Shown here one piece after another: positions 46,050 to 58,589 of a stretch of DNA of 64,000 nucleotides. Under the pieces are notes generated by a model. That model was not told the origin of the DNA, ran no database searches, and was given only the letters and a program-made list of their open reading frames with translations. The stretch is taken from positions 45,116,979 to 45,180,978 of the forward strand of contig CM051519.1 in NCBI GenBank assembly GCA_028015205.1, given 5' to 3'. Source of the DNA: Mytilisepta virgata. Its lineage: Eukaryota > Mollusca > Bivalvia > Mytilida > Mytilidae. How positions within the stretch are numbered: position 1 is the stretch's first letter; each line of letters begins with the position of its first letter. The position numbers were made by a program, and so were the translations under genes.

Positions 46050-48720
46050 AATTAATAATTATTATTATTATATATAATAAATGCATGATTTCCTTTTAGA
46101 CATTTTATTTATAAATTAGTCGTAGGGATGTAAGACATTTCTAATAATTTGGGAAATTTTAATTAATTGCATTTTAAACATTCAAAGATGCAATTGTGTT
46201 TCGTTATTGTGAGTATGATTGTAATACATATAACATTTAAGTCATGTAAGTAAGGAATTATCTTTTTGTTTATTTACAGTTTAAATCAATAAATTTCAAA
46301 ATATGAGTTACAACTATATTGTATTCCATAGGGAATGCCCACCCACCCCACCCACCCCCCCCCCCCTCCTGTATACATAATTTAAATACTACTTCATATA
46401 AAAGTAATTTAAGTGTTCAGATCAAATAAAAAGAATTATTCAGCTTTTGATATATTAAATTCTAATATTAATTTTACCTCCTGTTTTAATTATATCGAAC
46501 TACTTGAAATGTCGATTCTTACCAGCCGAGGGTCAAGTAATCTGACTTTTGAGTCTTAACGCTTTTAGATACAGATTAATAGGTAAAATTTATTTAATGA
46601 GATGTTTCTTTTTTGTATTGGTCTTATTGTGTTTAACGTTCAACATCACCCATCTTAAAAACTACAACAGTTACTTAATTTTTTTTTTCAAATTCAAATT
46701 CAATTTTTAATAAGCTGCGCGCACAAATTCTGTACGGTGATAAATGTGCTTCCGGACAGTTGTAACTCATTTACTGGAATTCATTGTTCTGAATGGTAAG
46801 AAAACAATAGAATAATCCTTTACATTCATGTTTTACATTCATTCTTCACAATTAAGAAACATCAAATCCTGGCCGAGAGCACTTTGCTATATTCTAAACG
46901 TACCAAGAACAAGGCAAAAAATAATTAAGTTGATTAACCTGTTAATTAAAATCCTTTGTAGATAAATTGACACTTATAAATCTACTGAAAGTAAATTGTT
47001 GTTACCTATGAATGTGAATAGTCAATAAATCAATAGCACAAAAAGTCAATAGAGTCCAGTAAGTCTAGCAAAAATGGACCCTAACCTCAATCTAATTACA
47101 ACACAAGTAATTAATGTTTATTTGTGTCAGGAAAGGATTAACCCAAAATTATCCACATGAAATGAATGCAAGCAGATAAAATTACAGCTGAAAGAAATTT
47201 CCTATGGGAATTTGCATTGATCAAGGGAGGTAACTCTGTAAAAACAGCTTGGTATTTGGCCAAAACCACAACAAAATAATAATTACTGTTCTTCTCTTGT
47301 ACAAAATGTTTTGCAAAAGTACATGTTCAGCATTAAAAAAAAGGGTAAAACCAATTAATGTAACAGAGTTTTGATATTTTAATTCAAGTTTTGAATTAGA
47401 TTTTCTCTTCCAAAGATCCATCATTTCCAAAAGTAAATTAGGATATCAAGTTTATAAAGTCAAATTTTGACGAAAATATAAGTAGTACTTACAGTTTTTT
47501 AGTTTTAAAAATTCTTTTAACCAAGTAGACATTATTTATATATAATAAAAAATGATAATAATCAACAAATTTTTTAATTATTTTTTTTTCAAAATCGCCA
47601 CACGGTTCAAAGTAATCATTTTTTGTCAATAAAATCAAACTACAAATAAAATTATAAATATTCTTGTATCATAAAAAGCAGAATATAAAACTAAGTTAAA
47701 TTAAGCCAAGAAAAAGACAAAAGCCTAGTTTTAGCCAGAGTTACCTCCCTTGTTTCATTGGAAATCCCATAGAAGATTTAAAAGTCTAATTTTGAAGTCT
47801 CCCGCATTCCGATTTGCATGGACTTTTTTCTGTGTATATTTAGGATATAATCAAGAAATTTAGATTTAAAATATCTTCTGAACATTGTAATCAGTTTGAG
47901 GTCAAATTTCATTTTGACTGGACTAATAGACGCCGATTGTCAACTGCTGGAAATAAAATTTCGGGGTGTGATGTCAGTCTACCTTTTCCATAATTTGACA
48001 AATCACGAGCCATGATAAAAAAGTCTCCTTCCGCAAAGCGAAATGTACCTCTTTCATGCTCTCCGTGTAGAATAAAAAATTTCTTGGTTTTATTTATTTA
48101 ATCCTTTCAATATTTCTATGTAAAATTCCTCAGGTAAATACCCTTTTAAAACAATACTAGTTATTCAGTTATCATGGTTGGTTTTGTTACAGTAGGTCCA
48201 TATATCATGGTGCAATTATATTTTTTGTGGACTTTTTTCGTATCCCTCAGGTCAAAGTTCATTGCAGGTCTTGAGCCAGATGATGATTATTCGACATAAC
48301 GAATAAAAAATTTTAGTTGTTTTGATGATTTTGGACTCAAAATTTAGTTCGAGATAGAAGAAAATTCGGCTGATGCAAATTCGAAAAAACAGGAGTCAAA
48401 ATACATATATTCGCAGTTTAAGATAACGAGAGTCGACTGCATACTAATATTTTCCCGCGTTTCGTTTTATAGTTGGGAAAATTTGTATAAAAGAGGCGTA
48501 TGAATACGGGTATTCAGTTAGATATTTCACATGATCTGTGCGAGAATATTTTAACACTCGTTTTGTTAATGTTCAAAAATAAATTGAAAGTAATTTGTAT
48601 TAAATCCTCTTTATTTGGTTTATCTTTTGCTATACATATTAAACATACTGGTTTATTTTTTACTTGTTAATGTGGAATTTTTTTTATACTATTCTAAGTA
48701 TGCCTCTCCAGCCGAACTTC
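46050..48720. other. Long AT-rich stretch without recognised gene
   Basis: It contains a C-rich run at 46340-46370 and scattered short frames. No splice-supported exon, palindrome or repeat boundary was found. Confidence 0.4.
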
Positions 48721-49453
48721 CGAGAATGTAACATACAATAAAAAAGGAAGGCGAAACAGGTCGTCCTTTCATCGACAATTTCAGGAGCATTTAGATATAT
48801 TTAGATTTCCGAAAATTTTTCAATCTTATATTTACCAAAATCTTCGAATGTATAATCATAATAAAACAATTCATAACAACCAACCTTTGGAATTGATTTC
48901 TAAATCCGGTAATCAAACCAAGAGAAAATTTATTTTATCTAGAAGGCAAATTGAATGTGAAATCTCTCGGATAAAGACGCTTCAAGCAGCTTACCCTCTT
49001 GGTCTGAATGACAACATTATTGAACATGGAAATGTATCGCAAATGCTTCTATACATATAAAGGATAGTATTATTCTCACATTTCTGTGTGTTTGAGACAG
49101 TTATATTCCGTGTGAGACACCAGTGTAAGATTCATCCATCTCACATCACATGACATCCCTTGACGTAACAATGCAAATAAATTCCGTTACCAAGTCAGAA
49201 AACCGCACAACTCTGCACAAATGATATAACAAACGTCGAAATTCAGATAACTTTATATTGAAAATCCCTGAAGTACAACCTAAAAGATAAGTTTTAAAGT
49301 TTTGTACCTTTGGTACAGAACCAAAATGCACACGATCTTTTCAGATATGTAATTGATTTTGCACTAGGTTGCATAGTTTAATAGAGCGCATTTTCATGTT
49401 ATGGCGGCCGTGTTTATTTCTTTAAATATTCGACCGAGAAATGTGAGAAAAAT

Positions 49454-49610
49454 AATCAGTCATGGTAAAAAATGTGAGACTGGACAATTCCACCCTCGGG
49501 TTCACATTTTCTATTTTCAGAAACTCGGCAAGCCTCGTTTCTGACTGGAAAATGTGAACCCTCTGGTGGAATTGTCCCATCTCGCATCTTATATTAGACC
49601 ATGGCTGATT
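49454..49610. repeat. Long hairpin, first copy
   Basis: Arms of about 75 bases, outermost AATCAGTCATGG and CCATGGCTGATT, with ACTCGGCAAGCC at the tip. Confidence 0.8.
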
Positions 49611-50005
49611 ATTATATTCTCACATTTCTATGTGTTTGGGATAGTTATATTCCGTGTGAAACACCAGTGTGAGATTCATGCATCTCACATCACATGACCT
49701 ACCTTGACGTAACAATGCACAAAACGTCACGTCACAATGCTAGAACGGCAGAAAAGACACAACTTCGCACAAATGGTACGACAACGTCGAAAGTAACATC
49801 GCTTCAATTTAAAAACCGCTGAAGCGCAATCTAAAAGATATGTACATAAAATATGTAAAGTTTTGTACAAAACCAAAACGCATACGATCTTTCCGAATAT
49901 AGAAATTATTTTGCACTAGGTCGCATAGTATAAGAGAATACATGTTTGTGTCATGGCGGCCATGTTTATTTCCTTTAATTTTCAGCGGAGAAATGTAATA
50001 AAAAT

Positions 50006-50157
50006 AATCAGTCATTGTAAAAAATGTGAGATTGGACAATCAAACCCTCAGGTTCACATTTTCTATCACCAGAAACTCGGCAAGCCTCGTTTCTGACTTG
50101 AAAATGTGAACCCTCGGGTGAAATTGTCCAATCTCACATCTTAGACCATGATTGATT
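50006..50157. repeat. Long hairpin, second copy
   Basis: Same architecture as 49454-49610, with a shared tip sequence and diverged arms. Confidence 0.8.
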
Positions 50158-51689
50158 ATTATAGTCCTCCACAACGCCGATGTTGATTTGTATGGCCAAA
50201 GAATAAACCATAATATGCGCCATCAACGTCGTTACTCTGTTAAAGATTTAAACACAATGTTTAAAAATAATGGGAGATATGGTTTATTCATCAAAGTTTG
50301 TTCGATTCCTAATTCTCAATTACATAAAATTGATCAGGAATTAATTCATTCAATAATATAGATTTATTGCATTGTAGTGGGGGGAATATGATTTGAATTT
50401 GATGGAAAAAATTAAAATTTATTCGTGTCGATCACATGATCGCAATAACCAATGAGATTTAGTTTTACATACAATAATTCATCTGGAGTATAATAATCAA
50501 TCTTACGAATGTTTAAAAATTATTCATTCCTTCTGCTTTCATCGATTGTTTCCTCATACCGATAAAACCAGTTAATACCACCTTATTTTTGACAATTTCA
50601 GCTATCATATCGTATTCATATAAAAACCGGAGTAGATGTAACATCTTTAATTATTCCACTATCTGACGCGAGAACTTGCGATTGTACAAAGATCACCTAT
50701 CTACAGTCCCTGTGGCCATATTGTGTATGGATACATAAACATCGTCGCACACCAGTAATTAAAAAGTTTCTTCTCACATGGCCAATATATCTCCCTCCTT
50801 CCAAAATAAATTGGCAAGCTTGTCACAATACAATCAGTGATGCTGTTAACCAAGATTGGCCAAGTGTTCCACCAAACCATTGTCTCAACTTTGAACTTCC
50901 ATTTTAACAGCTGTAAAAACGGGCCTCCAAAGTTATTGTGAGACAAGCTATTCAAAAAATGGTATCAATAAAATGTTGATATTAAAGAACTCCAAGGACT
51001 TAAAGGATATTTTACGATCTCGGTACATTTCAGTCTGTAACAGCATAAACACATTTGATTTCTCTACCCTCTATACCACCATTCCTCATTCACAACTGAA
51101 GGAGACGTTGAAAGATCTAATCAATGGATGCTTTCAAAATAAAAATGGCCAAAGCAGATACACATACCTTGTCACTTCTAGAGATAAATCATACTTTGTA
51201 AAAAAGAACACTCTTAATCTAACAAAAAATATACAGAGGACGAAATTGTCCTGATGATTGAATTTTTGATCGACAACATATTTGTTCAATTTGTACGAAC
51301 TGTTTTCCAACAGACAATTGATATTCCTATGGATACGAACTGTGCGCCACTCCTGGCCGACTTGTTCCTTTACTCATATGTGACAGACTTCCTTGACGGG
51401 CTTCTTAAGAAAAAACAGAAAAACTTAGCCTGTACCTTTAATTTCAGCTTCCGCTACATAGATGATGTTTTATCACTCAACAATTCACGTTTTGGGAATT
51501 TCTTATAACTCATCTATCTCAATGAGCTCGAAATTAAGGATACCAGAGACACTACCAAGTCTGCATGTTGTCTTGACCTTCACCTCGAAATTGACACCAG
51601 AGGATGGTTGAATAAAAATAACTTTACGACAAACGGGGTGACTTTGACCTTCCAATCGTCAACTTCCCATTTTTGAGCGGCAATATTCC

Positions 51690-52060
51690 AGAAGCGCCGG
51701 CATATGGAGTATATATTTTAGTTTTATAACTCGTACGGTATTCCAGAGCTTGTCACATATACATTGACTTCCTGGACAGAGCCCGGCTTCTGACAGAAAA
51801 GTTGCTCACACAGGGGTATGTGCTCCTAAGTTGGAGTCAACCTGTTGACATGGGCAGCATGGCGGGTGTCCTGCAGGAAGCAGAGATTTTCCCGGTTTTA
51901 TGGTGGGGTCCATGTTGTTCATGTTTTTAGTTTTTAATTGTAATGCTTTCATTGTTTTGGTCTTGTCTTCTTTGTTGTCCGGAGTTTGTCAGTTGTTTAG
52001 ATTTTTCGCTCCTTCGAATATCCCTTTCGTATTTCTTGTATATTTCTTGGTATAACTACT
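51690..52060. other. Junction between two retroelement relics
   Basis: It contains Penelope-like downstream coding traces (LIDFLDRARLLTEKLL-type near 51760-51800) and then T-rich non-coding sequence. No separate gene. Confidence 0.35.
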
Positions 52061-53880
52061 ATGTACAATGGATTAAAAGAGAAAGTGCTGACAAGCATGA
52101 ATTGAATAAATCTGAGTATTGTAGAGATACGTATTGCATACTATCAAATATACAGAGACAGGTAATTAAAAGTACTAAATTGATGTATTAAGAGAGGAAT
52201 TAGATAATTCTAGCACCGTCCTTAAACTAAATTTCTAGAAAAAAATATAAATGAACAACATAGTAAAATCACCGAACAGTTCCAAGCCCCTACCCAACAC
52301 CACAATGTTCATACGATGTACTGGTTACCTAAATTACATAAACATAAATACATGTACAAATTTCGTGTTTTCCCCTCTAGCAAATGTACCATCACTAAAT
52401 CGTCTGTTCTTTAACAAGTTCTCTTACTTGTATAAAAGAACTTTTATTCATTATTGTAACAACTTTTATGAAGATTCGGGATTAGATTGTATTTGGAGTG
52501 TAAAAAATTCTCTCAACGTTTTTCAGAAATTGCAGACAATAAATCATCAAGTAACTGCTGTGGACAGTTATGATTTATCTACATTGTATACAACCTCCCC
52601 GTGATCTTATCAAAGAAAAGTGAGTGCACTTTTTAACTGGTCTTTTGAATCTTTTTGTATAAATTATGATTGTTGTAATAGTTTTAAAGCACTTTTCAGT
52701 CATAAAAAGTATGCAAATTACAGTTGTTGGGCAAGCGATGACATGATCAAAGCCCTAAACTTCTTACTGGACAACATTTTTGTTCGTTTTGGCAATACTG
52801 TGTACCGACAGGTCGCTGAGATTCATATGGGTACAAACTGTGTTCCTCTTATTGTCGACTTATTTTTATATTGTTATGAACAGTCTTTCGTGGAAAAAAA
52901 CATTGAAGGTGAAATACAGAATCATAACAATTTAATTGATATTTTCAACAGTAATTGCAGGAACATGTATCTTGATGATCTACTTACTGCTGATAACACC
53001 GTGTTTATTATATACGCATAAGACATTTAGCCAAAAAGAGCTGCATTTGAACAAAGCTAATAGGAATAGTATATATTGTTCTTTTTTTTTTATCTTACTA
53101 TAAATATAAAAAATGGAAATATACTTACTAAATTTATAATAAAATGAACGATTTAATTTAACAATTACTAACTTCCCCTTTTCTTGATGGAGATGTGCCT
53201 GTAGCACCATCGTATGGAGGTTACATACCACAGTTAGTACAGGCTGTACGAATTTGCTCATGGTTAAAAGATTTTAACGAGCAAAACCATACGATTACTA
53301 AAAACTTATATTACAGTGTTGTAGATTTCACAAGCTGTTTAGTGCTTTTAAAAAGTCTTATTATAGATAACAACATCTTTCAGCTATCCGGCTTATAGAA
53401 AAACACTTATCATGAACGGGTTTTCCCATTCTAGTTTCTATTGTAATATTGTGAATAGATGCAAATTTCTCGCTTACATCCCGCAGAAACTTGGTAGATA
53501 CTTAAGATCTTTTCACAGTAAGGGCTACAAATATGAAATAATGTATAGTTTTGTAAAACTTGCTCTTTCCGCTCTTTCTCCCAATGACCTGAAAGTTTAA
53601 AATTCATACTGGCCTCCCACGAATACTCTCGATGTCTATTGAACTCTATGACGAGATAGCATTAAACTCTTTATCGGAGTGTTATTTCAGACTTTTCGTT
53701 TAGTAGAGGACAGTCTCCGACCTTCAGCTATGAGAGCCTTAGCTAGTTTTACAGTTAAACCGATCACATTCCGACCATGCTATCTAAATTATGTACCGTC
53801 CAATCTAATTTTACAGTTCAAGCAAGCGGTCTCCTTGTTGGTAATTATACTGTATTGGTTTTTATAGTGAGTTTATACAT
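52060..53880 (+). pseudogene. Second degraded Penelope-like retroelement (different subfamily)
   Basis: Fragments in order: IKRESADKHELNKSEYCRDT (52075), WLPKLHKHKYMYKFRVFPSS followed by KCTITKSSVL (52320-52435), SVKNSLNVFQKLQTINHQV and DLSTLYTTSP (52495-52600), LDNIFVRFGNTVYRQVAEIH then MGTNCVPLIVDLFLYCYE (52770-52885), YLDDLLTADNTVF in place of the catalytic Y-x-DD block (52965-53010), YGGYIPQLVQAVRICSWLKD (53210-53270), and a C-terminal piece to about 53600. The two neighbouring relics have clearly different motif variants, so this is not a tandem duplicate of 48725-51690. Several frameshifts and stops. Confidence 0.65.
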
Positions 53881-54830
53881 CAGAGTGTCACGATCGATAA
53901 GGAGGGGGGTTGGATACCCATAAAACCGGTTAAATTCCATCACTGTTCGGTGTCAGTACCAGTCAGGCTGTTCATGTTTGTGTTTTGTGCTCTTTTATGT
54001 TGTTTGTTTGTCCGGCGTTCTGTCTGGTGGGTTGCTTTGATTGATCGGTATGTCATTGTTGACCTTTCCTGTTCTCCATTTTGTTGTTTATTGCAATGTA
54101 TAATAAATTTAATTAATTATAGTTAATGAGCTAGTTCCCTATATGGTAGTCCATTTTCGGAATAACAGCAATATTCATTTTTATGATAGAAGTGTTAAAA
54201 AAAATCCAGATAGATATTTGTAAGTTTTCGGTATATTTGAGAAAATATTGAGATATTTTCAGTTTCTTGATAAGAAAATAACAATCATATCTGATTTAGG
54301 TTAATTCTAAAATGTAAGTATTGTTTAATACTATTGCAAGTATCAAATTTAGTATCTGATTTCATTTTTTGATATACCCATACATGTACATGTTTAAAAT
54401 CCCAAATATTCCGTATTCGACCTTGCACTTTTGTTTACTGAGTTCGTGTTTCAGTTCAGTTATTCCCAGATTTTGAAGAACATGTTTGAAAATTAGTGTC
54501 CAAGTGCAAAACTGTTGATTTTATATGCCATTTTCAAATAAACCAGTATCTGTTGGGAAATACTCTAATGTTTAGCAATATCATTTACGCAAGCACAATC
54601 ACTTAATATATTAGAATGTCCGGAAGTTTTAGTTTGATAGAAGAATAAAAATTTTAAAGTCGCACACATTACAATCATCAAAGCAATTAATAAATGAATA
54701 ATAAACAAATATCATGACAAATCTTAATGGCTTGTGAAATAAAACAAATTACAAATGAGTAATTAGTCGTCAAGCTTGAAATACATATTGCTTAACAAAT
54801 CGCCGATAATTGTTATCATCAGTTGGTTTG
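53880..54830. other. 3' flank of the retroelement and upstream region of the GPCR
   Basis: 53940-54110 is a GT-rich tail (TGTTTGTCCGGCGTTCTGTC) probably belonging to the retroelement. The rest is AT-rich, with no gene seen. Confidence 0.4.
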
Positions 54831-54837
54831 TATAAAA
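54831..54837 (+). promoter_or_regulatory. TATA box candidate for the GPCR gene
   Basis: TATAAAA lies 62 bases upstream of the start codon in a region without an intervening acceptor, consistent with a short 5' leader on an intronless gene. Confidence 0.45.
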
Positions 54838-54898
54838 CTAAAGTGTATTTTCCATCGGTTGTGTTATTATCAGATACGGTAAACTGACATTCCGGTTC

Positions 54899-56038
54899 AT
54901 GATGGTTGAAGGAAATATTACAGGAACTGTATTAAACGCCACTGTTTCGAATATAAACATTTCTGTTACAACAGTTGCGACGAATTCCTCGACAGCAGTT
55001 ACTCAACATGATATATGTTCATGGCATCTTGATTTAGTTGAGTGGGTTAAGCTTGTTCTACTTTTAACTGGCTTTTTTGGCAATGGATTGACAGTTCTGG
55101 TGATAATTTTCAACAAGCCTTTACACAGCACCACATTTGCTGTTATATGCTCCATCGCAATGGCGGACTTTCTTTACTGTTTTGCCGCAATTATGTGGAT
55201 ATGTTTTATTGTAGGATATTTGGATATCAGTGGCAACTTTCGAAGATATGTGCAGTGTGTCAATGATGCGTTCTACTCGTTTCTGAACACAGCAATCTAT
55301 CATTTACTCAGCATATGTTTTTTAGCGTCGGCTCTGTTTATCACCGTTCTTTCAGTTTTCAGATTCATAATTATTTACAATCCTCTTAAATCCAAATTTA
55401 TCCTGAATAAGTTTGTTGTCATTCTCTCGTTTAGTCTTATTTGGATACTTGCAACCATCATAGCAGTTTGGAAATCAAGATCAGAGCACGATTTATCAAG
55501 CATTGTTGCAAACGCTGTCGACACTTTGATCGAATATTTAATTCCACTCATCATCATTATTATTTTTCATTCCTTGAAAATAATATCATTAAAACGGAAC
55601 CAGTTTGGCAGTACAGAAAAACAAGTCAAGAAAATGGAGCGGATAGTTCTGGTTATCATTTTGACGTTTTCTATTTTACCGTTGCCTTGGCAAATTTTCC
55701 GATTTTTGCATGTTATTGAGGTTTATAATGCTAACTATTATGTACAAACTTTAAGTGGCCTCTGTTTGCAAATCAACAACTGCATCAATCCGATATTTTA
55801 TGCTTTTCTGTCACCTGACGTAAGGAGAAGGGTTGTCAAGCTGTTGACTGGTCCCTGTCGAATGATATGTAAAGAAAGAAAACCAGTCTTACCTCAGATA
55901 CATATAGTCGGAAAACAAAGTGGTACATCATATACCGTTGGAACGGATGAAACCAAATCAAGTGATATTAGTACAGAGTGTGTGCAGAGTATGAAAATAA
56001 AATTCAAAGAGTTAAATACAATCGAGTTGCACCGTTGA
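54899..56038 (+). CDS. Rhodopsin-like (class A) G-protein-coupled receptor, orphan, intronless
   Basis: The 379-residue protein has seven hydrophobic segments at about 48-71, 79-106, 125-160, 170-191, 203-230, 248-275 and 282-303. Class A landmarks are GN at 61-62 (TM1), the SIAMAD aspartate at 90 (TM2), Arg155 in FRF (the DRY position, with Asp and Tyr both replaced by Phe) and NPIFY at 297-301 (TM7). The extracellular N-terminus has four N-glycosylation sequons (Asn6, 13, 20, 29) and the tail is Ser/Thr-rich. The canonical disulfide seems absent: counting back from Arg155, the usual TM3 cysteine position is Asn130 (a Cys lies at 120), and the second extracellular loop has no Cys. Ligand unknown; peptide and amine receptors are both possible. 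The first of two adjacent ATGs was chosen. It is probably a plasma-membrane receptor of a lineage-expanded molluscan group (inference). Confidence 0.9.
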   Translation: MMVEGNITGTVLNATVSNINISVTTVATNSSTAVTQHDICSWHLDLVEWVKLVLLLTGFFGNGLTVLVIIFNKPLHSTTFAVICSIAMADFLYCFAAIMWICFIVGYLDISGNFRRYVQCVNDAFYSFLNTAIYHLLSICFLASALFITVLSVFRFIIIYNPLKSKFILNKFVVILSFSLIWILATIIAVWKSRSEHDLSSIVANAVDTLIEYLIPLIIIIIFHSLKIISLKRNQFGSTEKQVKKMERIVLVIILTFSILPLPWQIFRFLHVIEVYNANYYVQTLSGLCLQINNCINPIFYAFLSPDVRRRVVKLLTGPCRMICKERKPVLPQIHIVGKQSGTSYTVGTDETKSSDISTECVQSMKIKFKELNTIELHR

Positions 56039-56445
56039 GTACTGATTGTAAAGATAATTAAGATTAAAGTACTCTGTTCATTTTACAATTTTATATTTAT
56101 AGATTTATTACAAAAGGCCTTTTGTAAAGAATTTAAATTTATAGATATGCAAGTACAGCAGATTTCTTTTTGGACAACCTAATGATTTTATGCTATTAAA
56201 CTCTATCTCGATGTAGTATTTCTACAGTATCCCACACGGAACTAGGACTACTAGAGCTAGTTTTACTACAGAAACGAGCACAGTTTGACAAAGAATTGAT
56301 TTTTGTTCTGGATTATTTCGAATTGTTTTTTTTTCACAATACTGATCTATTATTTCGTACGATGGCAAAGATTCCGTCTAATTCAGTTACTTTTAGAATT
56401 TACTAATTTATATTAATAGACAGAACACAGCAACAGAGAGTGTCT

Positions 56446-56451
56446 AATAAA
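56446..56451 (+). terminator. Poly(A) signal candidate for the GPCR gene
   Basis: The first AATAAA downstream of the stop codon at 56036-56038 that I found; about 410 bases of 3' UTR would result. Confidence 0.4.
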
Positions 56452-56689
56452 AACAACTTACCTTCAGGAATGGTGACAATTCAGTGCCGAGTTTTCTTTA
56501 CAGAAACCGGAATAAAGTCTCTCTGCAACTCAATTAAATTACAGACTTGACATTTAAAATACTAACGAATACCAATAACACATTAAGTGTTTTGTTCTGA
56601 AATTTTGAAATACAAACACTGCTATACTATTCAATGAATTACCCATTTTTGGCCTTGTTCAATGGTAAATGATCGACGAGCGAGCGGGA

Positions 56690-57195
56690 AAAAGAACGTG
56701 CCTATTTTTTGTAATCAGCTCCTCCTACAGCTGATAACCAAGATCTTTGAAACTTTGCAGAATGTTTATGGACATATTGAAAGTGCGCATGAAGGAGTGC
56801 GATATCATGTGCAGATTTTTTTCCAGATGTTCCATATTGTTGAACTTAGACATCTTTTGCAAGAACTGTGTATGGATGGTACCATGTTTTCGTAATCAAC
56901 TCCTCCAATAGCTTTGAACTCAGATATTTCAAACTTTGCAGAATGTTTCTGGACATAATGTAGATATACATTAAGGAGCATGACGTTATGTGAAGAATTT
57001 CTTCTAGAGTTTCCATATTGTGGAACTTGAGTTTTTTGGGACACTGTGTATGGAGAGTGCAAACTTTGTATAATTAATTCCTTCTACAACTTTTAAAAGA
57101 TCTTTCAAACTTTTCATAATGTTTACAGGCATATTGGACATAAAGAAGTAGTATGTCATTTGAATAAAATTATCTAGATTTTTCATGTTGAGGAT
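56690..57195 (+). repeat. Three-copy tandem repeat of about 165 bp
   Basis: The block TAATCARCTCCTCCWAYAGCT...TTTGCAGAATGTTTMTGGACATA...TCCATATTGTKGAACTT recurs with starts near 56711, 56894 and 57070. It is followed near 57312 by GCGCTTGTCCCAAGTGAGG, a trace of the mussel-type repeat. Short frames inside are not genes. Confidence 0.7.
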
Positions 57196-57329
57196 ATTAG
57201 TAATTTGTCAAAAAGAATTTTTGGTTTTGCATGTCACATTGACTTTGTTACTGGTCATCATAACCTACCCGGGTATTGATTGGATGTTATCCTGCAAAAC
57301 TGCATAATATTTGCGCTTGTCCCAAGTGA

Positions 57330-58395
57330 GGAATATTTTGGTCAATGATATGAATCGTAAACCTTAATTTCAACCTTAATACAAATGGTTGAGCGTGTAA
57401 CGAACCAAACCACACCATCATGATTCACACGATACACGCACATGATTCGCACTTTACACGCAAATAACACGATCTTCGATCGTGCGATGTCTAAAAATTG
57501 TATTGTAAGATACGAACGGAATATAACGAAACAAAAAATAATAATTTTATGCCGGATATGAATAGCAGTGAAATTTTTAAAATGCATTTGATTTTAAATA
57601 AAGTACGATGAAATGTAGCCTGTTTTAAACGGTCCAAATAAAACATTTTTCTTCAGTAAAAAATCTAATTTGCACATGTTATTTTTTTTAATGGGAAATT
57701 TATCAAACTTTATAACAGAACTGCGAAATTTTATTTTTAGTCTATTGAAAACCAATAAACCTTTTCATGTTATTTTTACCTAACCAGCTATGGCATATAA
57801 ACAAAAGTTGATATGATAAGAATAAAATTGTCAGAAGAATAAACCTTACGCCACAATATTTTATAGCTTCTTTCAAACAAAAGACACCATGTCATATGGG
57901 TGTGTTCCACGAACGACTACTTGGCTTCTTATAATTAAACTATAAGTGCTTAATAATATTTAAATATTCTCTTTGTAAAATATTTGTACATAAAATATAT
58001 TGTATAAGTTGCCCTTTTTCTAAAAATATTACTCTAAATGTATAAATATTTATTTTGTTAATGAATTGATTTTAGTGACCTATTTCATTTTCAGTAAATA
58101 TATGTATACTTGAGTGGGTTAAAGCTGTGAGAACTTTGACATGTAACACATGAACTATTGAACATGTTTAATATCAGTTTACACAAGATATTGGGAAATG
58201 GTTTACTCTAAATTTTCTTCATGAAAATATCATGAACACAACAATCACACGTAGCATATTATTCGTCCCCACTTGAGTTATCTTTCTTTAAACAGACAGC
58301 GTTGCATGTGGCTGGTTAAATGATTACTGATTCTGCTTCAATAACTGATTTACCTTGTACATGATAATTATACCTAATATTATTATCTTACAGAA
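57330..58395. other. AT-rich spacer, no gene recognised
   Basis: It contains a CACGATACACGCACATGATTC-like short direct repeat near 57425-57465; otherwise featureless. Confidence 0.4.
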
Positions 58396-58397
58396 AT

Positions 58398-58562
58398 TTA
58401 AATCGTGAATAGATAATAAAAATCTAAATTTTTCAATGTGTGACATATTTTAAAAGAAGGCACATCATTTATATTACTAAACAAAACTTCACGCTCGTTA
58501 CTTAATTTACCACAATGCATGAGGAAGTGTAACTCATCCTCAAAATCCGCATAACTGAAATA
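58398..58562 (-). pseudogene. LINE C-terminal relic, target of the Tc1 insertion
   Basis: The minus frame gives YADFEDELHFLMHCGKLSNE followed by REVLFSNINDVPSF, the acidic-HFL-x2-C tail of LINE ORF2 proteins. Removing the transposon and one TA restores a continuous minus-strand frame with the flank right of 60087 for some codons, which supports insertion into the relic. Confidence 0.6.
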
Positions 58563-58589
58563 TACTCTCTCAAAAAAGAAACGCAACAT
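58563..58589 (+). repeat. Left TIR of the Tc1 element
   Basis: 27 bases, perfectly complementary to 60059-60085. Confidence 0.95.

Larger units (their letters stand above)
49062..50158. repeat. Duplicated about 540-bp foldback repeat inserted in the retroelement
   Basis: Two direct copies (about 49070-49615 and 49616-50158) each begin near TTATTCTCACATTTCTRTGTG, contain GTGTGARACACCAGTGTRAGATTC, and end with a long hairpin. They separate two collinear parts of the retroelement. TATTAT at both outer borders may be a target duplication. Confidence 0.7.
48725..51690 (+). pseudogene. Degraded Penelope-like retroelement, interrupted
   Basis: Ordered fragments are visible in several frames. 48740-49050 gives KRKFILSRRQIECEISRIKT and LQAAYPLGLNDNI. 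50165-50360 continues upstream coding. Near 50680 is CDC, then SPCGHIVYGYINIV. 51030-51090 gives FDFSTLYTTIPHSQLKETLK. 51290-51370 gives FQQTIDIPMDTNCAPLLADL. 51440-51505 gives FRYIDDVLSLNNSRFGNFL, and ELEIKDTRDTTKSA follows. These are the reverse-transcriptase motifs of a Penelope-like family. The family is inferred from motif memory. Frameshifts, stops and the insert at 49062-50158 make it non-functional. No endonuclease domain was identified. Confidence 0.65.

Noticed and set aside
55121..55719. Frames overlapping the GPCR on other frames and strand
   Set aside because: Shadow frames of the 379-codon receptor gene.
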